A stretch of 64,000 bases of DNA from Membranipora membranacea. Taxonomy: Eukaryota > Bryozoa > Gymnolaemata > Cheilostomatida > Membraniporidae. How positions within the stretch are numbered: position 1 is the first letter of the stretch; every line of letters starts with the position of its first letter. The stretch spans positions 20,386,025 through 20,450,024 of the forward strand of contig OU612070.1 in the NCBI GenBank assembly GCA_914767715.1. Reading direction: 5' to 3'. The notes under the pieces are model-generated. The model saw nothing but the letters and a program-made list of their open reading frames with translations. It searched no databases and was not told the DNA's origin. The position numbers were made by a program, and so were the translations under genes. Positions 1 through 11,012 of the stretch are shown in pieces.

Positions 1-1
1 T

Positions 2-1906
2 TCCATTGGAGTTACAATCTGTCTGATAATCCTTCGTAATGATGTACTGTCAGAAATTACAAACTACAGAGATGAGGTAGCAATGCAGGTCACAGCCTTG
101 ACTGATGATCAGTACCCCTCACCATTGGCTTTAGAGCCAGATGGAGCTACATACATAAGATGGGGTAAAGATGTATGTCCAACAAGAGCTCAACTTGTTT
201 ACGGTGGTAAGATACAAGGCTGTTTAGTTTAGTTGTCTTTTTCGTCATTGGTCGCTGGTTTTCAGCGGTTTAGCTTTAAACACAAGGTTATTGAGGATTT
301 GCAAAAAAATCTTGCCATAAAGAAATAGTAGTGGTAACAAAAGTGTACTCTTTGCTAGATGCTTTCAGATGCTTTCGTAGCAAAATTCATGATGAGCTGT
401 GTGAACTGTCTCCTTTCAATTTTGTCAATTAAATTGACAACCTATATTATGTAACGTAGCAAGACAAGTATAGCTATTTGGTGATTGTACTGACATCCAG
501 CTGAATTCTGGACAACGGTTACAATGTGAAGACCATTTAATCCTGAAATGAAAGACCCCCAATGGGTTACTGATGTTTTTTTTACATTAATCGAAACTTC
601 AATTTGATGTACATTAACAATTACTTCATAAGCATAATAACAATAATTTTTTTTGAATGATTTGATCAGTTAAGGTAACTGAGCTCAGTTACCAGCTACA
701 TAGTGATACTCATGTTCTCCTCTTTTTTATCTATAGGTTTTTGGCGTAGCAGAGAAGATCAAGGACAGTATGATAGCATAAGGGATCAGCTATTGAGTCG
801 TGGGTCTCAATTTGTCTGTGTACCATATGACCCAGACTACAAATCTGATCAGAAAATTTATGTGCACAGGTCTCAAGATAAGGAGGTAAGATGACATCCC
901 CAAACACAAGCCTGCTCAAGGCTCCTGAAGATATTGGGGGGGGGGGGGGGGGGGGGGAGGAAGGCGACTATGCGTGATTTACTTGCAAGATCATTCAAAT
1001 AATCAAAAAATAGGTAAAACCGTCTGTGGCTAAATGATACACTCTTTTTTCTTTCAGATTAAACTCCTTCCACTGGTGTTTGATTACTCATATAGGTCCC
1101 CATATCTAAAACAGATGAATGTAGATGTGGAGAGATATGTGTCTATACATCATCATTTTTTATCTAACATCAAAGAATACCAGCTTACATGCAGTGTCTG
1201 CCAGTCTAGCAGAAAATCACAGGTTAGTAGATTGTTTACAAGTATTTATATTGTTGTGCTAATGTAAAATATCGATATATTTTAGAACAAAATAATGAAT
1301 AATCTTTTCAAAAATTTGTCTCAATTCTTCTCTGAATTATATGCTATTGATTGTTAATTATCTTTAATGAACAGATTATGATTCCGGATAGACAATCTTG
1401 CCCTTCAAACTGGACATTAGAATACAGCGGATTCTTAACCAAGACAAGATATTCTCAGAATGCATGCATGGACCGTCGCCCAACTCTTGCCCCAATCACG
1501 CAAACAACAAACAGTATGATCTCTAAATAATTGAATATTTGAGAATAAGTTCCAGTGGTTTAGTTTTATTTGCTAGTATTGAACTTAAGTCCGAAGTGTA
1601 ACTAATGCCATCTAACTTTGTTGTAGCGAAAAATATTGAGAGACAAAATTATTATTAGAAGCAGGCGCTTCTCATATTTTCTCTATGACTAAACTGGCAA
1701 CTGCAGCTTATAAGTGTTTTTTTTTTGTAGAAGGTTTCATCAGCTGGCTCGCGCTATTGTTCCCTGTTCAACAACCGACTGCACAACCACAAACTCGATT
1801 AGATTTTCTGAGAGTTGTGGGAGTTGTCTGCGATAAAGGGATCTCCTGTCCAACAAGTAATCAAAGAAGGAAGAGAGTCGTCATGTGTGTTGTGTGCTCC
1901 AGATAA
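2..1906 (+). CDS. Short-chain collagen C4-like C-terminal domain protein, 5' partial
   Basis: Five exons join in phase: 2-206, 737-885, 1058-1222, 1375-1513 and 1731-1906 (stop TAA), giving 277 residues with the start outside the window. The piece begins with a hydrophobic stretch (VTICLIIL), probably a membrane anchor or signal segment, then a short stalk. The rest is two related cysteine repeats. Repeat 1 runs from YIRWGKDVCP through FVCVPYDPDY to TCSVC; repeat 2 runs from IPDRQSCPSNW through NACMD to MCVVCSR at the C-terminus. This RWG..CP / LVY.G / C.VC layout is that of the extracellular domain annotated as short-chain collagen C4 in sponges and other invertebrates. No Gly-X-Y collagen repeat is visible here; it could lie upstream. 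Inferred role: secreted or membrane-tethered matrix protein. The exon 4/5 join (phase 1) is the least certain, because exon 4 could also read on to a stop just after its donor. Confidence 0.72.
936..957. repeat. Poly-G tract (22 G)
   Basis: An uninterrupted run of G in the second intron of the C4-like gene. It could form a G-quadruplex on this strand and is a likely site of length error in sequencing. Confidence 0.9.
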
Positions 1907-3679
1907 GCATCAGCTTACAAAAGTATTTGTATATTAGTACAGATTTGTCTTACCACAGACGACACCCTACAATAGCATTATCAGTACATGTAAAACTATC
2001 ATAAGTCAACAGATATGGTAATTTTACCAAGTATCCATGATAAATTACCATATGACGAGCTCCCTGCTATCAAACACGAGATGTTAGCCACTTGTAATCA
2101 GAAAATGTTTTCTCTGTTCTCTGGTGTCAGAACAGTAGTTTTACACATTTCTTTACATCCATCTTCAAATGTCCATCTTCACATCCATCTTCACATGCCC
2201 AGTTTGTTTATTGGCTAAGATCAAAGTGTCACTGCCAATGGCTGATTAGTGCCTGTTTCAGTTTCGGGCAGCTTGCTGGACACTTACGATTAGGAGGTCC
2301 ACCATGGCCTCACCTCTAGGATGCATTCTAGTTTTCTAGGATGTATCACACTCTCAGTATGAGGACTTCGGGCAAATTTTGTCCCTCTTTAGGGGCAGCC
2401 CACCCTCTGTTTTGTCATAAACAGGGAGACTAGTTTTCTGTCATCCACAAATAAAAAAAATAAAAATGTTCCAAATCTGTACTCTTCACCTGATTAAAAG
2501 TTTTGGCTTTGATGTGTGCTGGATTTAGTTAGAGATTTATACAGAGGTAATTACAGGGGTAAGATTTTAAACAATGTTTTGGCAATGTTTTGGTAATTTT
2601 ATTAGCATAACTTTTATTCACTAAAAACGTTTTACAAAACCTGCTGTATTCAATCATTATATTTTGGCCATAAGCAGACATTTTCTTGGATGCTCCTGAC
2701 AGGATGAATATGATTATTTTATCTCTTTCTGCATTGGTGCTTCATCTTCCTATTTTAACCTGAATAAAGAAATTTCATTGCGTTCCTTTTCTTAGCTTGT
2801 CACTAAAGGCATGTGAGTACTGCTAATATCAGCCCTTTATTGTTAATATAAATTATTATATATTTTGCTTCTTATTTCATTTTTTGCATGATCATTTCAA
2901 TCTTTTGTGGTGATGTGCAAGCAAAATAGAGTAGATGTCTTATCAATTATGAGTTTCCCTTATAAATGAGTTTCCCATACTCTATACCACAGTTAATCCA
3001 TTTTTTGCAATGAACTCATCAATGATAACAAAATTGTTTTAAATAAGAGCTATAAACTCTGTATCCTGTTAACAAACATAGATTCACAAATCATATTACC
3101 AAACCATCTACACTGCGAAATCACTGCACTCAGTACCCATAACCTATCACAGGGTCATCGATTGCTCGGCATTTTTATCAACGAAGCTCAATGATGTAAT
3201 TCCTAGCTTCTTCGGTTTTTATTCAAACTAGATAAAACTACCAAACATGAAACTTTATCCTAAATTTCACAGACGGTGACAGTATTGTGCTCTCTTGTCA
3301 TACTTTCTTGCATTTGGGAACTGTGACAGGGAAGCACTGGTACCATGTAAAAGATGATCAATTCATCGAATGGTACGAAATACATTTACCATCAATTTTT
3401 ATCTGGTCGTCCTTTTTTCTTCCATTAAAATTAATTGGAGGCCCTTACAGTCCAACAAAGTACATACACTGAGAAATCGTCATGTACTTCTAGTGGCATA
3501 AACTTATAAGATAAGTTAATGAAGTACGCTTCCATATCTATGACAGATTTCTCGTTGACAGAGTGTAACATAAGCTAGACAGTTATATACATTATGGCAA
3601 TTTTCTATCCTATCTATATTGGATAAATAAGCTAGCCAATGTCAAATTTCTACAAATTCTAATTACTATGGGGTGCCCT
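1907..3679. other. Intergenic, no gene seen
   Basis: No exon with splice signals or recognisable protein motif was found on either strand. A small imperfect repeat of the phrase CATCCATCTTCACAT lies near 2155-2200. Confidence 0.5.
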
Positions 3680-4075
3680 TTGTAACAGTTTGTCATGTCA
3701 ATTAAAGCATTGCATATGTGATATGCCAAGTTTTATACATGGCATACCAACTTTTATATGTTGCATGTCATAATTTATATATTTATGCCCATTTTTCCAT
3801 GTTATATGCCAATTCTAATGTGTGTTGCGTCATCAGTCATATGCGATATGCTGACATTCATGCATGCTATTCCAACATTCATCCATGATATGCCACCTTT
3901 CATACATGACATGTAATAATTTGTGTGTGATATGTTGAAATTCATGCATGTCACATCAATATTCATGTTTGCTATGCCAAGATTTCTATTTTAGTTGAGT
4001 CATGTGTCACACTTGCTAGTTGTCTTCTCTCATCTATGTTATACCAACATTTATAAATGTGATATGTCAACACAA
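3680..4075. repeat. Degenerate tandem array, unit about 30 bp
   Basis: Units resembling GATATGCCAANNTTCATACATG recur about a dozen times with many substitutions. The array runs on into the left arm of the inverted repeat at 3997-4080. Confidence 0.6.
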
Positions 4076-4440
4076 AAATCTATGTGGCATCAAGAATTGT
4101 CAGCAAGTCAACATGACAGACAATGAGAAGTTATCCTCACTTAGCAGTAGCCTGTGCTCCAACTATAAAGATAATTACATGTATAATAGAGAGAACGTTA
4201 GGTGTGCATTTTCCTCGTTCAGTCTCAGCACGGATAGTGTCACCCTAACATCAATTTCCTGCAGTGCCAATCAACAACTCCTTGCTTTGATAAGGCCATG
4301 ACAAATCACACTTTAGGTTTGTGTCAGGTCCCTTGTGGTCTTCCTCATTTACCCATGATTTTTGTGTTGACATATCACATTTATAAATGTTGGTATAACA
4401 TAGATGAGAGAAGACAACTAGCAAGTGGGATACATGACTC
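3997..4440. repeat. Inverted repeat, about 83-bp arms around a 276-bp spacer
   Basis: The left arm 3997-4080 (GAGTCATGTGTC... to ...CACAAAAATC) is repeated almost perfectly as reverse complement at 4357-4440. The spacer shows no gene. The arm sequence is itself a unit of the adjoining tandem array, so this may be a foldback element or an inverted duplication of an array unit. Confidence 0.8.
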
Positions 4441-4442
4441 AT

Positions 4443-4723
4443 GCAGTTACTTATGATGAAGTTGTGTCAGATTTGCATGGTAAAAACAATTTAATACTCT
4501 TTTTGGCATGAATTATTGACGGTGGAACGTGTGCATTCCATAAAGGAAGGTAACTCTCCACATTATGATGTCACAGTGTCCTGGATGTGTATTACAAGAA
4601 ACAAGCACTTCCGGGAGACTGTGACATCATAATGCAGAGAATGAGAGTTTTCTTTCCACCACCAAATAGAGCATTGAATTATTTTACCATGAAAATCTGA
4701 CATAACTTTATGATAAGTAACTG
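4443..4723. mobile_element. Foldback MITE-like element, 281 bp
   Basis: The whole element is an imperfect palindrome. The ends read CAGTTACTTATGATGAAGTT and, reversed on the other strand, CAGTTACTTATCATAAAGTT. Inner arms also pair (ATTATGATGTCACAGT with ACTGTGACATCATAAT). It abuts the right arm of the preceding inverted repeat. There is no coding capacity. No clear target duplication is visible. Confidence 0.7.
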
Positions 4724-4794
4724 CCTGGCCATAACATGCTTTGGTCTTTTGGTAGTCTTGAACAGCATATTATATGAGCATTACCCTCAAAAGG

Positions 4795-4940
4795 GGACCA
4801 AGCAAGTGTGCAGATACATGTCCAAAAGTGTCAATGCCTGCTCAATACAGTTACTCCAGTCCAATGTTTCTATTATTTCACCTTGGTAAATTGGCGAAGG
4901 ATATTATCATAAATCAAATGAGACACAAGCTGTCTGAGAA
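4795..4940 (+). repeat. Dispersed repeat A, copy 1
   Basis: The stretch from TGTCCAAAAGTGTCAATGCC to ATGAGACACAAGCTGT is similar to 10345-10462, with scattered substitutions and small gaps. The family is unidentified. Confidence 0.6.
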
Positions 4941-5080
4941 GAACGACCCCAGTTTGCCTACCTACCGAGAATAAGTAAGATAAGACTTTTCAAAGGCATT
5001 CGATTGCCTTCTTACTCATGGCTTCAAGGAACACCTTATCTAATTTATCGCCAACTTCCTCTAAGATAGGCAGCACAGCG

Positions 5081-5401
5081 TTAATTATAACAAAGTCGCA
5101 AAGTTTGGCGCCCAACAAGGTATGAAGTCAGGCCCCTTTCTGTGGTTACTCTACTGTAATGATCTGACTGCTGACGGCTACCTGAATGTTTAAGTTGCAG
5201 AGGACCCCGGTTACTACACCGCTGTAAAAACCACTCTGACCAGTCTGCTATAACGCCAGCTCTTCTAGCAGCCAAGAACTGGTCAGCAGATAAAAGCATG
5301 CTCCTCAATCCATAAAAGACAGTTAGTGCTGAACACCAGTTTGTCAAGAAGATATTTTCATGATGCAAATTTTTTTCTTTAATTATATATCTTAGAACCA
5401 T
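5081..5401 (-). CDS. Unrecognised ORF, 106 codons, doubtful
   Basis: An open frame with a real ATG, ending 17 bp before the target duplication of the MULE-like element. It shows no known motif, no signal peptide and no clear membrane segment. Its composition is not clearly protein-like, so it may be chance. Confidence 0.15.
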   Translation of the reverse strand: MVLRYIIKEKNLHHENIFLTNWCSALTVFYGLRSMLLSADQFLAARRAGVIADWSEWFLQRCSNRGPLQLKHSGSRQQSDHYSRVTTERGLTSYLVGRQTLRLCYN

Positions 5402-5426
5402 CCAACAACAAAGCTATCATGTATAA

Positions 5427-7953
5427 CGGGTTCTGGAAAACGCGGAAAGGCGGAAAATCAGTTTCATCGCGGAAAATGATTTTCCGCGTTTTCGAAAATG
5501 CGGAAAATCGTTTTTCACCTTGGATTTGTTGATGATGCTAAAAAAAACTACTGGAAAGACATTGAGCCATCACCACTGTATCATATGAGTGTTTTTGGTA
5601 AAATCAAGTGATAAAAATCATTTTTTTGGAAAATGCGGAAAATGTTTTTTTCCTCAAAAATTGATCTCAGTGCATAGAAAATGAACTTAAACCCATAAAG
5701 ATATCATCCCCATCTTTTAACAGCCTGAATTTCAGGTTTTTCTTTTTTGGAAAACGCGGAAAATCGTTTTCCGCGTTTTCGAAAATGCGGAAAATGGTTT
5801 TTCACCTTGAATTTTATGATGATGCTAAAAAAAACTATCGGAAAGACATTGAGCCATCACCACTGTATCATATGAGTGTTTTTGGTAGAAATCAATTGAA
5901 AAAAATTTTTTTTTGGGAAAATGCGGAAAATATTTTTTTCCTCAAAAATTGATCTCAGTGCATAGAAAATGAACTGTAACCCATTAAGATATCATCCCCA
6001 TCTTTTAACGGCCTGAATTTCAGGTTTTTCTTTTTTGGAAAACGCGGAAAATCGTTTTCCGCGTTTTCGAAAATGCGGAAAATGGTTTTTCACCTTGAAT
6101 TTTATGATGATGCTAAAAAAAACTATCGGAAAGACATTGAGCCATCACCACTGTATCATATGAGTGTTTTTGGTAGAAATCAATTGAAGAAAATTTTTTT
6201 TTGGGAAAATGCGGAAAATATTTTTTTCCTCAAAAATTGATCTCAGTGCATAGAAAATGAACTGTAACCCATTAAGATATCATCCCCATCTTTTAACGGC
6301 CTGAATTTCAGGTTTTTCTTTTTTGGAAAACGCGGAAAATCGTTTTCCGCGTTTTCGAAAATGCGGAAAATCGTTTTTCACCTTGAATTTCATGATGCTA
6401 AAAATTTTTTTTTTGGAAAATGCGGAAAATATTTTTTTTTTTATTTTCTTGAAATGCAGGTAACTTTCAAAATGTTGAACTGAAGTTTTAAATAATACTT
6501 ACTTACGAAGGCAGTGACAGCATTCACCTCGCAATCGTGGTGGATCTGCTGGAGACTATTTTCTCTTGTTTACCCATCAATATAATCCAATAGAGCCAGA
6601 ATGATAACCAATGCGAAGTGATCACTGATCCTGGCTGAATGTCAAGATCCTGTCATGTGTTTACTTATGCAATATCAAATTGATAGTGAAATGCTTCCAA
6701 CAGTGAGCTAGCTTTACCAAGGTGCCCTCAACAAAATGTTTCAAAGCAACATCTTTCGAAATTTTACATCAAAGTGGAACAGATAATTATGATGTCCCAA
6801 AACACTGATGTAGAAACCAAGCGCAGTATATTGGGATCAAAGGAGTGAGGGCTCATGAAGGTGGAAGAAACAAATGTGAAGTATGAAACAACTGCACAGT
6901 AGGAACTCCCGGAAACAATAAAATAACTCAAACGCAAATCTCTAGTTTTAGTATAGTTACAGGTATAATTTTTGAGAGATTTTGTCAGATGGCCACTTAT
7001 TGTATGGTTGCTGCTTGCAGCTATAAATGGTAGCGCTCAATCCTTGAATAGCTATAGAAAAGTGTATGTCGATATCTCACGATTACTGAATCTCAATCTC
7101 ATGTCATTTGGATTGTTTAAGTTTAAGTATCTTTGGTATCACATACGGTTTGGTGTTGAATTGTACATCAATGTTGCTCACTGTCACTAAGATAAAGGTT
7201 GATATTTCACCAAAATACTGTGTTCTTTCTTCCAACAAACTGTATTGATTTCGGATTGATTTATGACAGTAAAGGTACTGGCAAAGTGAAAAAAGATTTT
7301 CCGCATTTTCGAAAACGCGGAAAACGATTTTCCGCGTTTTCCAGAAAAGAGAAACCTGAAATTCAGGCCGTTAAAAGATGGGGATGATATCTTAATGGGT
7401 TATAGTTCATTTTCTATGCACTGAGATCAATTTTTGAGGAAAAAAATATTTTCCGCATTTTCCAAAAAAATAATTTTGTTCAATTGATTTCTACCAAAAT
7501 CACTCATATGTCACAGTAGTGATGCCACAATGTCTTTCCGGTAGTTTTTTTAGCATCATCATGAAATTCAAGGTGAAAAAAGATTTTCCGCATTTTCGAA
7601 AACGCGGAAAACGATTTTCCGCGTTTTCCAGAAAAGAGAAACCTGAAATTCAGGCCGTTAAAAGATGGGGATGATATCTTAATGGGTTACAGTTCATTTT
7701 CTATGCACTGAGATCAATTTTTGAGGAAAAAAATATTTTCCGCATTTTCCAAAAAAAATTTTTTTTTTCAATTGATTTCTACCAAAAACACTCATATGAC
7801 ACAGTAGTGATGCCTCAAATGTCTTTCCGGTAGTTTTTTTAGCATCATCATGAAATTCAAGGTGAAAAACGATTTTCCGCATTTTCGAAAACGCGGAAAA
7901 TCGTTTTCCGCAATGAAACTGATTTTCCGCCTTTCCGCGTTTTCCAGAACCCG
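5427..7953. mobile_element. Non-autonomous MULE-like foldback element with internal satellite units
   Basis: Both ends carry nearly identical inverted termini starting CGGGTTCTGGAAAACGCGG; similarity continues past 60 bp. The element is flanked by a perfect 9-bp direct repeat, CATGTATAA, at 5418-5426 and 7954-7962, as expected for target duplication; 9 bp is typical of the Mutator superfamily. The left arm (to about 6440) holds about 3.5 copies of a 288-bp unit, with unit starts at 5749, 6037 and 6325. The right arm (from about 7285) holds about 2.3 copies in reverse orientation (period 287). Each unit is rich in GGAAAACGCGGAAAATCG-type palindromes. The centre, 6445-7280, encodes no transposase that I can see. 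It would need a transposase supplied elsewhere. Assignment to Mutator rests on target-duplication length and long termini only. Confidence 0.85.
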
Positions 7954-7962
7954 CATGTATAA

Positions 7963-8304
7963 TGACCATGGATTTTCATTTCCTGTAAATAAACTTGGTT
8001 TCCCAAATGAAATTAGATTTTAAGTTGAAGTCGACAGCGTGCACTGCTCAACAATAGTGCAATTATTTTTGGAGATAACTGTTCTTGATAGGTGATTAAA
8101 ACTTAAATGATAATGATAAACTGTAAGAAGTATTGTTTTACCATTGAACTATGTGACAAAAAATCTCCAGACCCAAGTGATATCTGTATTATATATAAGA
8201 ATCCTACTGATAAATTCTATTATCTTTCTTATCAATAGACAGTTTTCTGATGTCTGATGTAGGCCTCAGTTTGGAATTGTCCTCTCTCCAGTTTGGTACA
8301 TTTA
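7963..8304. other. Intergenic, no gene seen
   Basis: AT-rich sequence with no supported exon. A short stretch near 8239 (ACAGTTTTCTGA) is matched in reverse near 8708, outside the next element. Confidence 0.5.
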
Positions 8305-8678
8305 ACCCACGCCGCATAGGAAAAACGTGCTGAAAAGAGGGTTATCTTGAAAACCTCTTATAATAGGATAAAAAATGTTTTTGATTCAGGATCTGCAACA
8401 TTGAAAACTCATCATGAACAATGTTTGGTAAATAATTTTAGTATTAGGATAGTCAATTATAGCATTTTCTGCCAGTTTTGCGGACAATTTGGCAGAATAT
8501 TTTTTGAGTTTCGTCACTAAAATTAACACTTATCAACAGTCAAGCCTCCAATGATTTGGAAACCCTGTCTCCCAGGGTTTTCAATGGTGCAGACTCTGAA
8601 TCTAGAATCATTTTTATCCTAGCATCAGCGGTTTTCAATAAAACCCTCTTTCAGCAGATTTTCCTATGCGGCATGGGT
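8305..8678. mobile_element. TA-flanked foldback MITE, 374 bp
   Basis: The left end ACCCACGCCGCATAGGAAAA and the right end, read on the other strand, ACCCATGCCGCATAGGAAAA match with one difference. Pairing continues inward (GCTGAAA.GAGGGTT; GATTCAG.(A/G)TCTGCA.CATTGAAAAC). Both ends are bordered by TA, which suggests Tc1/mariner-type mobilisation. There is no ORF. Confidence 0.75.
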
Positions 8679-8794
8679 TAGAGAGAGGAGAGAGGCATAA
8701 ATAAGAGCTCAGAAAACTGTGTATATTACAATGCAGGGTGTGCAAGCTAAAGATGGAGTACCATGATTACATTGGGGATGTTTGAACAATGTGT

Positions 8795-8895
8795 ACAATA
8801 AGTAGCAATGTTTACGAAGGTTGGGAAATGTATATTTGACTGAAGATTTTCATTTAGTATTGCTTTTAACAGAATTTTTAACAAACTTTTTTATA
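8795..8895 (+). repeat. Dispersed repeat B, copy 1
   Basis: A GTGTACAA...TGTATATTTGACTGA...TTTTAACAG stretch similar to 10465-10565. It lies directly downstream of the stray receptor exon. Confidence 0.55.
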
Positions 8896-8984
8896 GATCA
8901 TAAGGGTAGAACTGGATAGAGTGGTACACATAATCGGAACAGATGATATATATAGTTATAAACATATAATATATACACAAAAAA

Positions 8985-9125
8985 ACCCATGAAGGCAAGT
9001 TATGATGTTGAGCTATCAGTACTAGGGTCTCTCATGTAGACAGTATTTGTGTGTTGTATGAAATATATTACATAGATCAAGAGAATAGCACAGATTGTAA
9101 ATTTCAACAAGGGTGACAGGACTAG
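8985..9125 (-). pseudogene. Partial copy of the receptor gene's last exon
   Basis: On the minus strand this reads as the last 40 or so residues of the receptor-like protein encoded at 13556-16525, ending with the same TDSSTS stop. Substitutions are mostly conservative and the frame is open: FTICAILLIYVIYF here against FTVCAILIIYLIYF in the gene. Similarity stops upstream near 9125, and no splice acceptor or rest of the gene is present. A truncated tandem duplicate is the simplest reading; an alternative 3' exon is possible but less likely. Confidence 0.75.
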
Positions 9126-9174
9126 AAAAGCTTCTTGATTTACTGCTTTCAAGATCTCCTGATGCATCTACGCA

Positions 9175-9325
9175 TACTTACGTATTCTTACGTGACTTAC
9201 TCCAATGTGACTTACTCTTACATGACCTACTCTTACATTACATACTCTTACATTACCTACTTTTACATCCATCTCTTACATTGCCTACTATTACATTACC
9301 TACTCCAACATTACGTACTCTTACA
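9175..9325. repeat. Tandem repeat, 15-bp unit CTTACATTACCTACT
   Basis: About ten imperfect copies in a row, differing at one to three positions. Long open frames across it on the plus strand are repeat artefacts (LLLHYLLLHY-type translation). Confidence 0.8.
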
Positions 9326-10344
9326 AACCAGTAATACAGCTAGCATCGATCCGTGATAATTATCACCGCGCAAAAGGCACATATGTACATCCATACCAAT
9401 AAACGTTTGATAAACATGATGAGCGCTGCCCTTAAAAAACAAAAAAGAGCGCGGCGTTGAATGACTAATAGATTGCAGCAACTCATCAGACATCGAGGCC
9501 TAGCATATAAATAAGGAAAGCTAAGAGCTGCTGTTCAACAGCGAGTAAAAGGAGCCAAACATGCTTTTATTGAAAGCAGATTAAATGTATGATATGATAT
9601 TGATACTCTGCTGTGCCACGCGGTGCTGATATTGAAATTGTGTCTGTTTTTGCAGATTTAGATATTTATTCCAATTCTCGCCTCTCCAGCACAGTACCAA
9701 AAACACATCTTTACATTTTACATACCAGCGTACAACTCTCTTAATTGAGTCAGCCCTGATGCTGAGATAATAATGTGCAATACAGTAAAATATTATATAA
9801 CTGTCTGAACAATGAAATTATCTTTTGGACTCAGTTAGGGCCTTAGCCACAGAATAAAATGGAATCAAGTCATAGCAACATAGAGATAAAATCATTAACA
9901 ATGAATTCGATTAGACAAAGGGTGCCTCAAATCACAGCTTGACCAGCTATCATCTGGTCAAATCCACAACAATGTGCAACAAAATAGTATTAGGCTGGCG
10001 AGTCACCTTAGAATTGGTGGCCCAACCAAACCAGCTCTACATTGATATAAGATGGATGAGCTATGACTCCGGATGCATTCTGTGAGAATATTTATAAATT
10101 TTTTCCAGTGTTGAAGGTGAGTTGATGGAAAATGATGATGAGATTGATTGAAAATGATGACGAGATGACAACTTTGCAACTTCCCTCAACACCGTTAGAT
10201 CAAAAACATCATTTATGGCGTATTAACGCATCTAAGGCATCCTGGGTCTCGTATGAAGGTTCGAAAGAATTTGTGTTCCGTTCATTAAATCATTAACGCA
10301 ATTCTGAAATCATTTAAATTCCCAAACAAATGGAAAAGATCTCA
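9326..10344. other. Intergenic, no gene seen
   Basis: No supported exon. It contains a small GATGAGATTGATTGAAAATGATGA-type repetition near 10115-10165. Confidence 0.45.
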
Positions 10345-10462
10345 AATGAAAACCTTGTCCAAAAGTATCAATGCCTCTCCAATACAAAGACTTCCATCTA
10401 ATTTCTCTATAATAGATTGGGGGAGGATGTTATAAAATAGAATGAGACGCAAGCTGTGTTTG
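10345..10462 (+). repeat. Dispersed repeat A, copy 2
   Basis: Similar to 4795-4940 (TTGTCCAAAAGTATCAATGCC ... AATGAGACGCAAGCTGT). Confidence 0.6.
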
Positions 10463-10464
10463 AG

Positions 10465-10565
10465 CATGTGTACAAAGAGTGGCAATTTTCACTAATGTTG
10501 GTAACTGTATATTTGACTGATGATTATCATTTAATATCATTTTTAACAGTATTCTAAAAATTTTA
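10465..10565 (+). repeat. Dispersed repeat B, copy 2
   Basis: Similar to 8795-8895, sharing TGTATATTTGACTGA and TTTTAACAGNATT. Confidence 0.55.
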
Positions 10566-10887
10566 AAATGATTTATATTTGATGACAAAGGCTTTATATT
10601 ACATAAAACATTCTGACATTAAAATTGAAATTTTTTATCAAACAAGTATTGCACTTCTATGATAATTAAATGTAAACAACACTGAAACTACACAATTCAT
10701 TTTATTATAAATATGAAACACAAAAGGAAGATTATTTCATACTCGTCGGAAAATTAGTCTTACAAAATATGGCTCTGTTTTACCTTCAGATGCTTTATGA
10801 TATTATTATTATAACAATTGAACTTTATGATAAATAATTTACAAATAATTGGGTGTTACAAGCCTCCTCTCAATTCAGACAAAAAAC

Positions 10888-10979
10888 TCAAACAAAAACC
10901 TTAACCTCGCGCAAGTTCAGATAATTACTCACATCAACAGCAGTAATTCTTACATATCTACCATCTACATCTATCAGTG
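10888..10979 (-). pseudogene. Second copy of the lectin gene's last-exon end
   Basis: The minus strand reads GRYVRITAVDVSNYLNLREV followed by four residues and a stop. This closely matches the C-terminus of the lectin at 11013-12180 (GRYVRITAVVVNTPLNLREV). It starts about 30 bp downstream of that gene's stop codon, in the same orientation. Only this part is duplicated; no acceptor site is obvious. It could be a relic of a tandem duplication or, less likely, an alternative terminal exon. Confidence 0.75.
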
Positions 10980-11012
10980 ACTACTCACTATTACAATAAT
11001 GATGATTTTCTA

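Noticed and set aside
9113-9356. Two overlapping plus-strand frames rich in L, Y and T
   Set aside because: Translation of the 15-bp tandem repeat, not a gene.
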